Shown here piece after piece: positions 43,091 to 50,898 of a stretch of DNA of 64,000 nucleotides. The DNA is taken from the NCBI RefSeq assembly GCF_018614075.1, contig NZ_JAGGOZ010000045.1, forward strand, positions 1-64,000, given 5' to 3'. This DNA comes from Streptomyces sp. ISL-94 (GTDB lineage: Bacteria; Actinomycetota; Actinomycetes; Streptomycetales; Streptomycetaceae). The notes beneath the pieces are model-generated. The model was not told the origin of the DNA. It saw nothing but the letters and a program-made list of their open reading frames with translations, and did not search any database. How positions within the stretch are numbered: the first letter of the stretch is position 1; each line of letters opens with the position of its first letter. The position numbers and the translations under genes were made by a program.

Positions 43091-44407
43091 TCACCGCGCG
43101 CGGCGGGTACGGGCAGCTGCCTGCGCGAGGGCGGCGCGGTAGTGCGCGGCGGTGGCCTCGGCGGCCTTGGCCCAGGTGAAGCGGGCCAGGACCCGTTCGC
43201 GGCCGGCGGCGCCGAGGCGGGCCCGCAGCTCCGGGTCGCCCAGCATCCGGCCCAGGGCCGCGGCCAGTGCGCCCGCGTCGCCGGGGGGCACCGCGAGGCA
43301 GGTCTCGCCGTCGGGGCCGGAGACCTCGGGGATCGCGCCGCCGGTGGTGGCGACGAGCGGGGTGCCGGTGGCCATGGCCTCGGCGGCGGGGAGCGAGAAG
43401 CCTTCGTAGAGGGAGGGCACGCAGGCGACCTGCGCGCTGCGCACGAGGTCGACGAGTTCGGCGTCGGTGATGCCCTTGACGAAGCGGACGGCGTCCTGGA
43501 GGCCGTACGAGGCGATGGCGCGGGCGACCGGCCCCTCCTCGGCTCGCTTGCCGACGACGACGAGGTGGGCCTCGGGCTGTTCGGTGCGCAGCTTGGCGAG
43601 GGCCTCCACGAGGTGCACGAGGCCCTTGAGCGGGACGTCGGCGCTGGAGGTGGTGACGATGCGGCCCGGGACCTCGGCGACGGAGGGGTCGGGCGACCAC
43701 AGGTCCGTGTCGGCGCCGATGTGGACGACGTGGATGCGGCCGGCCTGGACGCCCAGGTGCTGGGCGATCTCCTGCTTGGAGGAACCGGAGACGGTGAGGA
43801 CGGAGGGGAGCCGGCGGGCGACGCGCCCCTGCATGCGGGTGAAGGCGTACCAGCGGCGTACGGAGACCCGCTTCTTGCGGTCCTTCGCGGCGGCGAGGTC
43901 GAGTTGGCGGTCGACGGTGATGGGGTGGTGGATCGTGGTGACCAGCGGGGCGCCGAGGTCGCCGAGGAGTCCGTAGCCGAGGGTCTGGTTGTCGTGGATG
44001 ACGTCGAACTCACCGGCGCGGGCGGCGAGGTGCCGGCGGGCACGGAGCGAGAACGTCAGCGGCTCGGGGAATCCGCCGGTCACCATGGTGGCGACCTCGA
44101 GGGCGTCGATCCAGTCCCGGTACTCGTCGCGCTTGGGGGTGCGGAAGGGGTCGGGGTGGCGGTAGAGGTCGAGGCTCGGGAGCTCGGTGAGCGAGGCGCC
44201 GGTGTCGAGGACCGGGTAGGGCTGCGCGCCGATGACCTCGACGGAGTGCCCGAGGCGGACGAGCTCGCGCGAGAGGTGGCGGACGTAGACGCCCTGGCCA
44301 CCGCAGAACGGGTTCCCCTTATAGGTGAGGAGTGCGATACGCAGCGGGCGGTCGCCGTCGGTGGCGGAACCCGTGAAAGGGCTCTTCACCATGGCCTCAG
44401 CGGTCAC
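43091..44407 (-). CDS. GT4-family glycosyltransferase
   Basis: A 438-residue GT-B retaining glycosyltransferase. The N-terminal Gly-rich loop KGNPFCGGQGVYVRHLSRELVRLGHSVEVIG (near 25-55) and the C-terminal E-x7-E motif SLYEGFSLPAAEAMATGTPLVAT identify family 4 (GPGTF type). Expected to transfer a sugar from a nucleotide-sugar to a lipid or small acceptor. GTG 44407 is chosen; ATG 44392 is 15 bases downstream and is an alternative. The KstR-type site at 44461 lies only 54 bp upstream, so this operon may belong to the KstR regulon, which would hint at a sterol- or lipid-linked acceptor. Confidence 0.9.
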   Translation of the reverse strand: MTAEAMVKSPFTGSATDGDRPLRIALLTYKGNPFCGGQGVYVRHLSRELVRLGHSVEVIGAQPYPVLDTGASLTELPSLDLYRHPDPFRTPKRDEYRDWIDALEVATMVTGGFPEPLTFSLRARRHLAARAGEFDVIHDNQTLGYGLLGDLGAPLVTTIHHPITVDRQLDLAAAKDRKKRVSVRRWYAFTRMQGRVARRLPSVLTVSGSSKQEIAQHLGVQAGRIHVVHIGADTDLWSPDPSVAEVPGRIVTTSSADVPLKGLVHLVEALAKLRTEQPEAHLVVVGKRAEEGPVARAIASYGLQDAVRFVKGITDAELVDLVRSAQVACVPSLYEGFSLPAAEAMATGTPLVATTGGAIPEVSGPDGETCLAVPPGDAGALAAALGRMLGDPELRARLGAAGRERVLARFTWAKAAEATAAHYRAALAQAAARTRRAR

Positions 44408-44460
44408 TCTCGGCCCCCATCTCCCTGCACTTTCGCCGGAGCGTAACCGCTCGCATAATG

Positions 44461-44474
44461 TAGAACAAGTTTCA
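44461..44474. promoter_or_regulatory. KstR-type operator in the kstR / GT4 divergent promoter
   Basis: TAGAACAAGTTTCA fits TNNAACNNGTTNNA exactly. It sits 54 bp upstream of the GT4 start and 210 bp upstream of kstR; CATAAT just to its left could be a -10 box. Autoregulation of kstR through such a site is known in mycobacteria. The remaining gap (44475-44683) holds no other clear signal. Confidence 0.7.
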
Positions 44475-44683
44475 GACTTGATCCGTCGAAGACCATTGAA
44501 TCTACCGGCCGGAAACCACACCGTAAGAGGCGGAGCAGGTGATTCGCGCCACGGCTGCGGCGCCTGCGATGCTGATCCCGGACCGGCCCGGAATCAGCTC
44601 CGCCGCACGCCCCCCGCACGCCCCCTGCAACTCCCTCGCAGAACCGCCACCGCAACGACACGGAACGCCATGGAACGGGACAG

Positions 44684-45316
44684 ATGACAGCGGAAGCGAA
44701 AGCCGTCAGCACGGTCACCACACCGGCGTCCCCTCCCCTGACGGAACGCCAGGAGGCGCGCCGCCGCCGGATCCTGCACGCCAGCGCCCAGCTGGCCAGC
44801 CGGGGCGGCTTCGACGCCGTCCAGATGCGGGAGGTGGCGGAGGCCGCCGGCGTCGCCCTCGGCACGCTGTACCGGTACTTCCCGTCCAAGGTGCACCTGC
44901 TGGTGGCCACCATGCAGGACCAGCTCCAGCACATGCACACCACGCTGCGCAAGCGCCCGCCGGCCGGCGACGACCCGGCGGCGCGGGTGGCGGAGACCCT
45001 GATGCGGGCCTTCCGGGCCCTCCAGCGGGAACCGCACCTGGCGGACGCGATGGTCCGGGCGCTGACGTTCGCGGACCGCAGCGTGAGCCCGGAGGTGGAC
45101 ACGGTCTCCCGGCTGACCACGGCGATCATCCTGGACGCGATGGGCCTGGAGGCCCCCCCGACGGCGGAGCAGCTCTCGGCGGTCCGGGTCATCGAGCACA
45201 CCTGGCACTCGGCGCTGATCACCTGGCTCTCGGGGCGCGCCTCGATCGCCCAGGTCAAGATCGACATCGAGACCGTCTGCCGCCTGATCGACTTGACGGC
45301 CCCGGAAAAGTCCTGA
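44684..45316 (+). CDS. kstR: KstR-like TetR repressor of steroid/lipid catabolism
   Basis: A 210-residue TetR protein. The recognition region AVQMREVAEAAGVALGTLYRYFPSKVHLLVATM is nearly that of mycobacterial KstR, and the ligand domain keeps LADAMVRALTFADRSVSPEVDTVSRL and the later VIEHTWHSALITWLSGRAS, also as in KstR. Known KstR binds TNNAACNNGTTNNA and releases it on binding a steroid-CoA thioester. Three exact sites occur in this window (13055, 31401, 44461), and two one-mismatch sites at 50727 and 50838. ATG 44684 follows GGGACAG. The regulatory link is therefore supported by both gene and sites. Confidence 0.9.
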   Translation: MTAEAKAVSTVTTPASPPLTERQEARRRRILHASAQLASRGGFDAVQMREVAEAAGVALGTLYRYFPSKVHLLVATMQDQLQHMHTTLRKRPPAGDDPAARVAETLMRAFRALQREPHLADAMVRALTFADRSVSPEVDTVSRLTTAIILDAMGLEAPPTAEQLSAVRVIEHTWHSALITWLSGRASIAQVKIDIETVCRLIDLTAPEKS

Positions 45317-45445
45317 AGCCGCCGGTACGGGGCTACGGGGGGCGGGGGCTTCGAGGCGTCACTCCGGGGCGGGGCATGTTCCGGGTCGGGGCGGCTCTAC
45401 CTGCGCGAAACAGCGGTGAGAGGTCCATCGGGAGCCCGAGACGCA

Positions 45446-45610
45446 TCAGATCGCTACGCGCTTCGCACGGCTTGGCGTCCGACGGCCGTCTGGGGTTGGC
45501 CTCACGCCGGTCGGAGGTGGACCCGACCCGCACCGGACAGCGGCGCGAAGCCCACCCGGAGCCGCAGGCGCGTCAGATCGCTACGCGCTTCGCACGGCTT
45601 GGCGTCCGAC
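45446..45610. repeat. Pair of 38-bp direct repeats
   Basis: Identical 38-base copies at 45446-45483 and 45573-45610 (beginning TCAGATCGCTACGCGCTTCG), 127 bp apart, in the 430-bp gap after kstR (45317-45747). Flanking bases are also partly alike, so the true units are longer. Open frames across this gap look like chance. Nothing else is recognisable there. Confidence 0.85.
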
Positions 45611-45747
45611 CGCCGCCTGGAGCTGATCTCGTTTAGGCCCACCCAGTCTGTTCATCGGCTCGTGGCCGCCCATCCCACGGGCGAAACAGGTGCCTCGTCG
45701 CGTGCGTGATCGCGTGCGTGCGGAATGAGGCACCCACCTCCGGATGG

Positions 45748-46113
45748 TCAGCCGAGCGCGTTCTCGATCGCCTCGAAGATGTCGGCGTCGGTCTCCTGCT
45801 GCCAGGTCGGAAGATCCGGCCAGTCTGCGACGTAGCCCGGCTTGGGGTCTCCGAAGTGCTTGAACATCTGGGCCGTCCAGCATGTGGCGACGAACCGGCT
45901 CTTCTGCTCACGCGACAGTCTTGACGCCTGACCACCGCTGATCTCGATGAACTGGCGGACTTGCTCGTACACCGAACCGGCGGCCTCTCGCTCCCACTCT
46001 GGTGTGTCGTCCCAGGGCGTGATGTAGCCGGTCTTCGGTTCGCCCGGGAAGTGCTCCTTCACACCAGTGATCCACGTTTCCCGGAACAGACGTGCGCCTT
46101 CGGTCTGCGACAT
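45748..46113 (-). CDS. Hypothetical protein linked to the TPR regulator fragment
   Basis: A 121-residue soluble protein rich in Trp, Glu and Asp, with two related halves: VKEHFPGEPKTGYITPWDDTPEWEREA and FKHFGDPKPGYVADWPDLPTWQQETDADIFEA. The halves (HF-G-PK-GY---W-D-P-W) look like an internal duplication or a two-lobed fold. No family recognised. ATG 46113 is preferred, with GAGAGGGG upstream; 46128 would overlap the stop of the TPR-regulator fragment by 4 nt. Confidence 0.7.
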   Translation of the reverse strand: MSQTEGARLFRETWITGVKEHFPGEPKTGYITPWDDTPEWEREAAGSVYEQVRQFIEISGGQASRLSREQKSRFVATCWTAQMFKHFGDPKPGYVADWPDLPTWQQETDADIFEAIENALG

Positions 46114-46124
46114 GGCTACCCCTC

Positions 46125-46980
46125 TCATCGGACTGCGTTCAACGCACCGATTTCGGCCCCCAGTTCGGCGATGCGCCGGTCCTGCGACAGCGGGCCGAAC
46201 CCTTCTCGTAGATCCTGGAGTCTACGGGCGACGTATCCGGACGATGTCTGTCCGGCCAGGGCCAGAGCCTGTCGGCCGAAGGTGAGCACTTGGTCTGCAT
46301 CGCCGCGCTGGGCACCGATCGAAGCAAGATCGGCCAGGACGGCGCCCCGGCGGCGCAGCGACTGCCCGGCGGACAGGGCGTCCTGGCCCAGTGCGTTTAT
46401 GAGCGTGTGTTCGGCCAGGTCGAGCCGCCCCAGCTTCGCGTACCGCGACCCGCGCTCTTCGGCCAACCGTGACCCGTCGAATCGGAGCCATCCGCCGTTG
46501 TTGCTCTCGCCGCTCAGGTCCCGTACCCGCTCCGCCCGGTCGAGTGCCCGTTCGCATGCGGTCAGGTCACCGAGTCCCGCGTACGCCTCCGCCTGGACCG
46601 ACGCGACCCAATGGCGGGTGGACAGCTGCCTGTCTCCTCGGTCGGCCACCCTCTCCGCTGCTGACAAGATCTGCGCGGCCTCGCGATACCGCCGCTCGGA
46701 CATATCCAGGTACGCGTGCCGGACGAGCGCGCACGCCCACAGGTCGTAGGCTCCTGCCTCCTTGCCGGCAGATGCGGCAAGCGAGTACGAGGCGGCTGCG
46801 TCCGTGTACCTGTTGTTGTCGAACGCAAGCTCGCCGGCCAACTGGAAGAGATCCGCGGCCACGCTGCACAGGCTCCTGGAGCCCCGCTGCGGGCTCCCGT
46901 CCAAGGTGGCGTTCAACGCGGAGAGCTGGTTCCGTACGACCGGGTAGACGGAGCCCTTGGTCTGGGCGAGTAGTTGAAGT
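46125..46980 (-). pseudogene. C-terminal part of an XRE/TPR regulator, truncated by an IS remnant
   Basis: About 285 residues of tetratricopeptide-like helical repeats (LAFDNNRYTDAAASYSLAASAGKEAG, EAYAGLGDLTACERALDRAERV, SRYAKLGRLDLAEHTLINAL) matching the C-terminal half of Streptomyces XRE regulators. The N-terminal helix-turn-helix is gone: the frame enters a TnpB remnant at about 46980. Without its DNA-binding domain and start it cannot work as a regulator. Confidence 0.75.
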
Positions 46981-46983
46981 GCT

Positions 46984-47225
46984 CTCCCGGCTGAAGCCGG
47001 GAGGTTCCTGCTTACCTTGCGGTAGCGGGCTTGACGCGCTTGGCACGCCTGACGACTGCCCTCCCGGCAGCCGGGATGAGCGCGTGGCCCATCCGGTACA
47101 GATGCAACACGTTCCGGGCCGCGTTCCAGTCGGCGTTGCCCGACCAGCCGCAGTCCGGGTTCTTGCACACGAACACGGCCTGGGACTCCCGGCTCCCGGC
47201 GCCGGACCCCGAACGGTCGGCTTCG
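46984..47225 (-). mobile_element. TnpB C-terminal remnant and right-end hairpin
   Basis: About 70 residues from the end of a TnpB: SQAVFVCKNPDCGWSGNADWNAARNVLHLYRMGHAL, containing the last zinc-finger knuckle (CKNPDC) and the final RuvC Asp (NADWNAARN), then ALIPAAGRAVVRRAKRVKPATAR and stop at 47012. Right after it comes a perfect 9-bp hairpin (CTCCCGGCT-GA-AGCCGGGAG, 46984-47003), the subterminal palindrome of IS200/IS605 right ends. The rest of the element is lost. This is a different TnpB type from the one at 14.3 kb. Confidence 0.8.
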
Positions 47226-47288
47226 CCACGGCCACGAGAGGTCGGTCCGGTGATCCGGGGCCTGGGTGACGGCGAGCCGCGGGTGCTC

Positions 47289-47462
47289 ATGACCGTGCGG
47301 GTGTCGCGGGATTCAGGGCGGACGTGGGGGCAGGAATCCGCGGTGCGTGAGGGCGATCCGGTGGTGGTGCTGCCGAACCCGCACATGTATCCGCCGTGCG
47401 GCTGCGTGCGATGTACGGGGCGGCGGACGGTCGCGGCACGGTCGCTGCGGTCGTCTTCGTGA
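47289..47462 (+). CDS. Small hypothetical protein
   Basis: A 57-residue frame (MTVRVSRDSGRTWGQES...), with GREGDP-like VREGDPVVVLPNPHMYPPCGCVRCTGRR containing C-G-C and C-T-G near the end. Short proteins of this pattern occur in Streptomyces beside XRE regulators, but the family has no known role. GTG 47250 upstream would add 13 residues. It lies just past the TnpB remnant and so may have kept its own promoter. Confidence 0.5.
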   Translation: MTVRVSRDSGRTWGQESAVREGDPVVVLPNPHMYPPCGCVRCTGRRTVAARSLRSSS

Positions 47463-47491
47463 GGGATCGATTCGACTCTGAGGAGGCTGGC

Positions 47492-47623
47492 ATGGGTTGG
47501 GGAACCGGCAAGGGTGGCGGCGGGAGCGATGGGAAGCACTCGGGGAAGAAGGATCCGGGTACGGCCAAGCCGTCCCCGGATACGGCGCAGCCGAAGCCTG
47601 ACCCGAAGCACAAGGGGAAGTAG
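47492..47623 (+). CDS. Small Lys/Gly/Pro-rich protein
   Basis: A 43-residue frame with a textbook Shine-Dalgarno (GAGGAGG, 8 bases before ATG 47492). The protein is basic and disordered: MGWGTGKGGGGSDGKHSGKK, then a DPGTAKPSPDTAQPKPDP linker and KHKGK. It precedes the collapsed methyltransferase gene by 10 bp, so the two were probably co-translated. No homologue recognised; the ribosome-binding site is the main support. Confidence 0.5.
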   Translation: MGWGTGKGGGGSDGKHSGKKDPGTAKPSPDTAQPKPDPKHKGK

Positions 47624-47633
47624 GCGTACGCGG

Positions 47634-48463
47634 ATGGTGAGCAGCGGAGGAGCCGAGCCGGCTGCCATGCGGGGCCTGCTCGGCGTGATGGAGGAAGGTC
47701 TCGGGGCGCCCTTGGCTGCGGTCTGGGAGCGCGCTTATTGGGGAGTTGCCCGGCACGCCTTCCTGCCCGGGAGGGTGTGGATCGGGGATGGCCTGGCGGA
47801 GTGTTCCCGGGATGCGGCGCCCGATACCTGGTTGCGTCATGCCTACGCCGACACCCCGGTGGTCACCCAGGTCAACGACGGGCAGGAGACGGAGCCCGGT
47901 GGGGTGATCCTGGCACCGTGGGAGTCGCCGTGGTTCTGCTACGGGCTGCTGAGGGTGACCGTGGACGGGTACGGGGTCGCCTCGGGAGCCTTCTCTCCGT
48001 ACTCGGCGTTCATGCTGATGCGCGGGCAGCGTACCGATCTGCGGATCTTCCGCGACGTGGTGCGAGATGCCCATGTGCCGACCGAGTCTTCGACGCGACT
48101 CTCGCCTTGGGGGTGTCCGGCGACGACTGTGCCGCGCAGTTCGCGGTCGGGCTCCAGCTCCGTGATGTATGGCGGACCTGGCACGACAACCCTGACGTGG
48201 AGGGGGTGGCGTCGCGGCTGTGGCTGGCCACCACCGACGCGACGTCCTGGGCCGCCGTGGACTGGGACGGGCGGAGCTCCGGCCGGTTCACCGTGTGGGA
48301 GCACGGGCCTCGGCGTCTGTGGGAGTCCGTCGAGGCGGCCTACGCCTGGTGGCGCGGCATGGGCCGGCCCGGGCCGGAGCGGTTCGGGCTGACAGTCGCC
48401 CCCGACGGCAATCATGTCCCTTGGCTCGACAGCCCCGACCACCCGGTCCCCGACCTGAGCTGA
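47634..48463 (+). pseudogene. Collapsed PCMT-like methyltransferase gene
   Basis: N- and C-terminal parts of a Streptomyces protein-isoaspartate-methyltransferase-like protein. The N-terminal part WERAYWGVARHAFLPGRVWIGD...PVVTQVNDG is joined directly to PGGVILAPWESPWFCYGLLRVTV: the Rossmann core that carries the SAM motif (usually VLEIGTGTG..., about 110 residues) is missing in frame. Further on, in a run of G at 48109-48113, the frame shifts; from there the reading continues as VSGDDCAAQFAVGLQLRDVWRTWHDNPDVEG to 48463. Both changes make it non-functional. Confidence 0.7.
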
Positions 48464-48567
48464 TCTGATGCCCGAGGAATGAGTCTCTGTTGTGCGGGTG
48501 AGAACTCGACGGGAGAATCGGCGCAGGAGAACGGGGTTGTGGTGGGAATGAGTTGGCGGTCGGTCGG

Positions 48568-48597
48568 CGCATCTCGGCCCCCGAGGGGGGAGATGCG
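48568..48597 (+). promoter_or_regulatory. Hairpin enclosing the Shine-Dalgarno of the 48598 gene
   Basis: CGCATCTC (48568-48575) pairs perfectly with GAGATGCG (48590-48597), and the interior can extend with CCCC/GGGG. The G-rich Shine-Dalgarno (GGGGGGAG) lies in the 3' arm and the ATG follows at once, so the folded form would hide the ribosome site. Confidence 0.5.
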
Positions 48598-48825
48598 ATG
48601 AGCCGGAGCATTGATCTGAAGTTCTCGTACGAGATCGCCAAGTTCACGGCTGGGCGGATGCCGGATGGTCATGCCCGCAGCACCTTGCGGAACGCGCAGC
48701 CTCATCCCTGGCGCGGGCGGGGAAACCCTCAGAGGATCGAGGAGGGTGCGGCTCCTCGGGTCGCAGAGGATGTCTTCGATGCGCTCAAGGAACTGCACTG
48801 GATTTGCGGCAGGACCCCGCGATAG
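48598..48825 (+). CDS. Small hypothetical protein
   Basis: A 75-residue soluble protein: SIDLKFSYEIAKFTAGRMPDGHARS at the start and a helical end VAEDVFDALKELHWICGR. It lies behind a G-rich Shine-Dalgarno enclosed in a hairpin. I recognise no family; composition is less GC-biased at third positions than neighbouring genes, which may mean recent arrival. Confidence 0.5.
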   Translation: MSRSIDLKFSYEIAKFTAGRMPDGHARSTLRNAQPHPWRGRGNPQRIEEGAAPRVAEDVFDALKELHWICGRTPR

Positions 48826-48995
48826 GCAGGCCCGACACGAGCAACATCAACGCGCGCACCGTGGGGCGGTGCGCCAACACCGTTGCTCGATCGCTGGGGG
48901 TATCCGAGCCGTTCCCGGAGGTGAAGAGGCGCTAGGTTCCGCGTGCCCACGGACCCTGGTGTCCGGCGCGCACCGGGGTCCGCCGGGCCGGGCGG

Positions 48996-49229
48996 CTACT
49001 CCTCCGGCGGGAAGACCGGCTCGCCCGTTGCCGCCAGGGTGATCAGGATGGCTTCGACGGGGCAGCCTTCGGCCGCCGTCAGGATCGGCTCGTTCGCGTC
49101 CGTTTGCGGGGTGCGCGGGTGCGACTGGCGTGCCGAGTCGAGGGTGAAGCCGTCCGGGGCGTGGTTCACGCACATGCCCGAGCCGATGCAGACGCCCCGG
49201 TCCACCTCGACCTGCCAGCGGTCTCCCAT
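48996..49229 (-). CDS. [3Fe-4S] ferredoxin
   Basis: A 77-residue actinobacterial ferredoxin, the kind that delivers electrons to cytochrome P450s or oxygenases. Cluster ligands: CIGSGMC (C-x5-C) near residue 14 and EGCPVEAI near 54; the middle ligand position is occupied by non-Cys as in 3Fe-4S types. ATG overlaps the aldehyde dehydrogenase stop as TGATG, so the two are translationally coupled. No P450 gene is in the window; the partner must be elsewhere. Confidence 0.9.
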   Translation of the reverse strand: MGDRWQVEVDRGVCIGSGMCVNHAPDGFTLDSARQSHPRTPQTDANEPILTAAEGCPVEAILITLAATGEPVFPPEE

Positions 49230-50692
49230 CAGGCGCCCGCCTCGTAGCCTGCGGGGAGGTGGATCATCTTGTGCTCCAGGTACTCGCTCAGGCCTTCCGG
49301 GCCGAACTCCCGGCCCACGCCGCTGCTCTTGTAGCCGCCGAACGGGCCGAGCATGTCCAGGCTGAAGGTGTTCACGTTGAAGGTGCCCGTCCGGATCTGC
49401 CGGGCGAAGTCGATGCCGTGGGCCACATCGCCGGTCCACACGCTGCCGCTCAGGCCGAAGTCGGAGTCGTTCGCGATCCGGGCGGCCTCCGCCTCGTCCC
49501 CGTACGGGATCAGGCACACGACCGGGCCGAAGATCTCCTCGCGGGCGATCCGCATGGAGTTGTCGACGTCGCCGAAGAGGGTGGGCTCGACGTACCAGCC
49601 CCGTTCGAGGCCGGCCGGGCGGCCGCCGCCCGCCAGGACCTTGGCGCCCTCCTCCTGGCCGATGCGGATGTAGTCCAGGGAGCGCTGCTGCTGGCGCCGG
49701 GCCACGAGCGGGCCGAGCTGGGTCGCCGGGTCGAGGGGGTCGCCGACGACGAGGGCGCTCGCCGCCGCCGCGAGGGCGTCGGCGATCTCGTCGTAGCGGC
49801 TGCGCGGCGCGAGGACGCGGGTCTGGGCCACGCACGCCTGGCCGTTGTTCATCCAGGCGGCCGGGACGATCCCGGCGATCGTGGTCTCCAGGTCGGCGTC
49901 CGGGAGGATGACGGCGGCGGACTTGCCGCCGAGTTCGAGGGTGACCCGGGTGAGGTTGCGGGCCGCGACCTCCATCACGCGCTTGCCGGCCGCGACCGAG
50001 CCGGTGAAGGCGACCTTGTCGACGCCGGGGTGGCCGACCAGGTACTCGCTGACCTCCCGTTCGGCGGGCAGGATCGACAGCACGCCCTCCGGCACGCCGG
50101 CCTCGCGCGCGATGTCGGCGAGGATGTAGGAGTCCAGCGGGGATTCGGGGGACGGCTTGAGGATGACCGTGGAGCCGCTGAGCAGCGCCGGGGCCAGCTT
50201 GGCCGCCGCCACGAACTGCGGGACGTTCCACGGGATGACGGCCGCGACGACGCCCACCGGCTCGCGGCGCACCAGGATCGGGCCGAGCACGCCCTGGCGG
50301 TACTCCTCGTACGGGTAGGCGCGCGCGACCGTGATCGCGGCGTCGTAGACCATCATCGGGCCCAGCGCCTGGGCGAGGATGCTCCAGGAGTACGGGGATC
50401 CGTTCTGGGAGCTGATCGAGCGGGCGATCTCCTCGTGCCGGACGGCTATGGCGTCCTTGATGCGGGTGACGACGGCGATCCGCTCGTCGAGGGACATCCG
50501 GGGCCAGGGGCCCTCGTCGAAGGCCTTGCGCGCGGCCTCGACGGCCCGGTCGACGTCCGCCTTCGCGGCGTGCGGGACGGAGCCGATGACCTGCTCGGTG
50601 TGGGGGGAGACGACCTGGATCCTGTCGGTGCCCTGCGGATCCGTCCATTCCCCGCCGATGAACAGTTGTCCGTGTTCCACGAGCTCGGTCAT
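49229..50692 (-). CDS. NAD(P)-dependent aldehyde dehydrogenase
   Basis: A 487-residue ALDH-superfamily enzyme. Catalytic Cys in MNNGQACVAQTRVLAP (near residue 285), general base Glu in VTLELGGKSAAVI, oxyanion Asn in IPWNVPQ, cofactor loop FTGSVAAGKRV, and EEIFGPVVCL. It would oxidise an aldehyde to the acid. Genes of this type, coupled with a ferredoxin, occur in steroid and terpene side-chain oxidation. Its promoter region holds two imperfect KstR-like sites shared with the divergent MBL gene. Confidence 0.93.
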   Translation of the reverse strand: MTELVEHGQLFIGGEWTDPQGTDRIQVVSPHTEQVIGSVPHAAKADVDRAVEAARKAFDEGPWPRMSLDERIAVVTRIKDAIAVRHEEIARSISSQNGSPYSWSILAQALGPMMVYDAAITVARAYPYEEYRQGVLGPILVRREPVGVVAAVIPWNVPQFVAAAKLAPALLSGSTVILKPSPESPLDSYILADIAREAGVPEGVLSILPAEREVSEYLVGHPGVDKVAFTGSVAAGKRVMEVAARNLTRVTLELGGKSAAVILPDADLETTIAGIVPAAWMNNGQACVAQTRVLAPRSRYDEIADALAAAASALVVGDPLDPATQLGPLVARRQQQRSLDYIRIGQEEGAKVLAGGGRPAGLERGWYVEPTLFGDVDNSMRIAREEIFGPVVCLIPYGDEAEAARIANDSDFGLSGSVWTGDVAHGIDFARQIRTGTFNVNTFSLDMLGPFGGYKSSGVGREFGPEGLSEYLEHKMIHLPAGYEAGA

Positions 50693-50720
50693 GGCTGATG
50701 CCTCCTGCGGCTTGGCGTTC

Positions 50721-50851
50721 CAGAACTGATACCAGTTCTAGTTGGAGGAGTCCACGGGCAGGACGGAACAGCCCGGAAGATCCAACGACTAGTCAGGAGC
50801 CGCTGGAGATGGTCGACTTGGGCTACCGGTTCAGAAGTGAAACGGGTTCTT
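50721..50851. promoter_or_regulatory. Two related KstR-like sites between divergent genes
   Basis: AGAACTGATACCAGTTCT (50722-50739) and AGAAGTGAAACGGGTTCT (50833-50850) are imperfect copies of one another. Within them TGATACCAGTTCTA (50727) and TGAAACGGGTTCTT (50838) each miss TNNAACNNGTTNNA by one base. They lie about 35 bp upstream of the ALDH start and 48 bp upstream of the MBL start. Confidence 0.55.
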
Positions 50852-50898
50852 GTTCTTTGAGATTCGTGACTTCGCCTAGTTCGCAGACAGGGGGCCTC

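Noticed and set aside
44539-45636. Long plus-strand frame covering kstR in another phase
   Set aside because: The kstR frame has a full TetR domain; this one is Pro/Gly/Arg-rich without any motif.
45416-45709. Small gene in the gap after kstR
   Set aside because: The frame spans two copies of a direct repeat and gives an Arg/Ser-rich sequence without start signal or homology.
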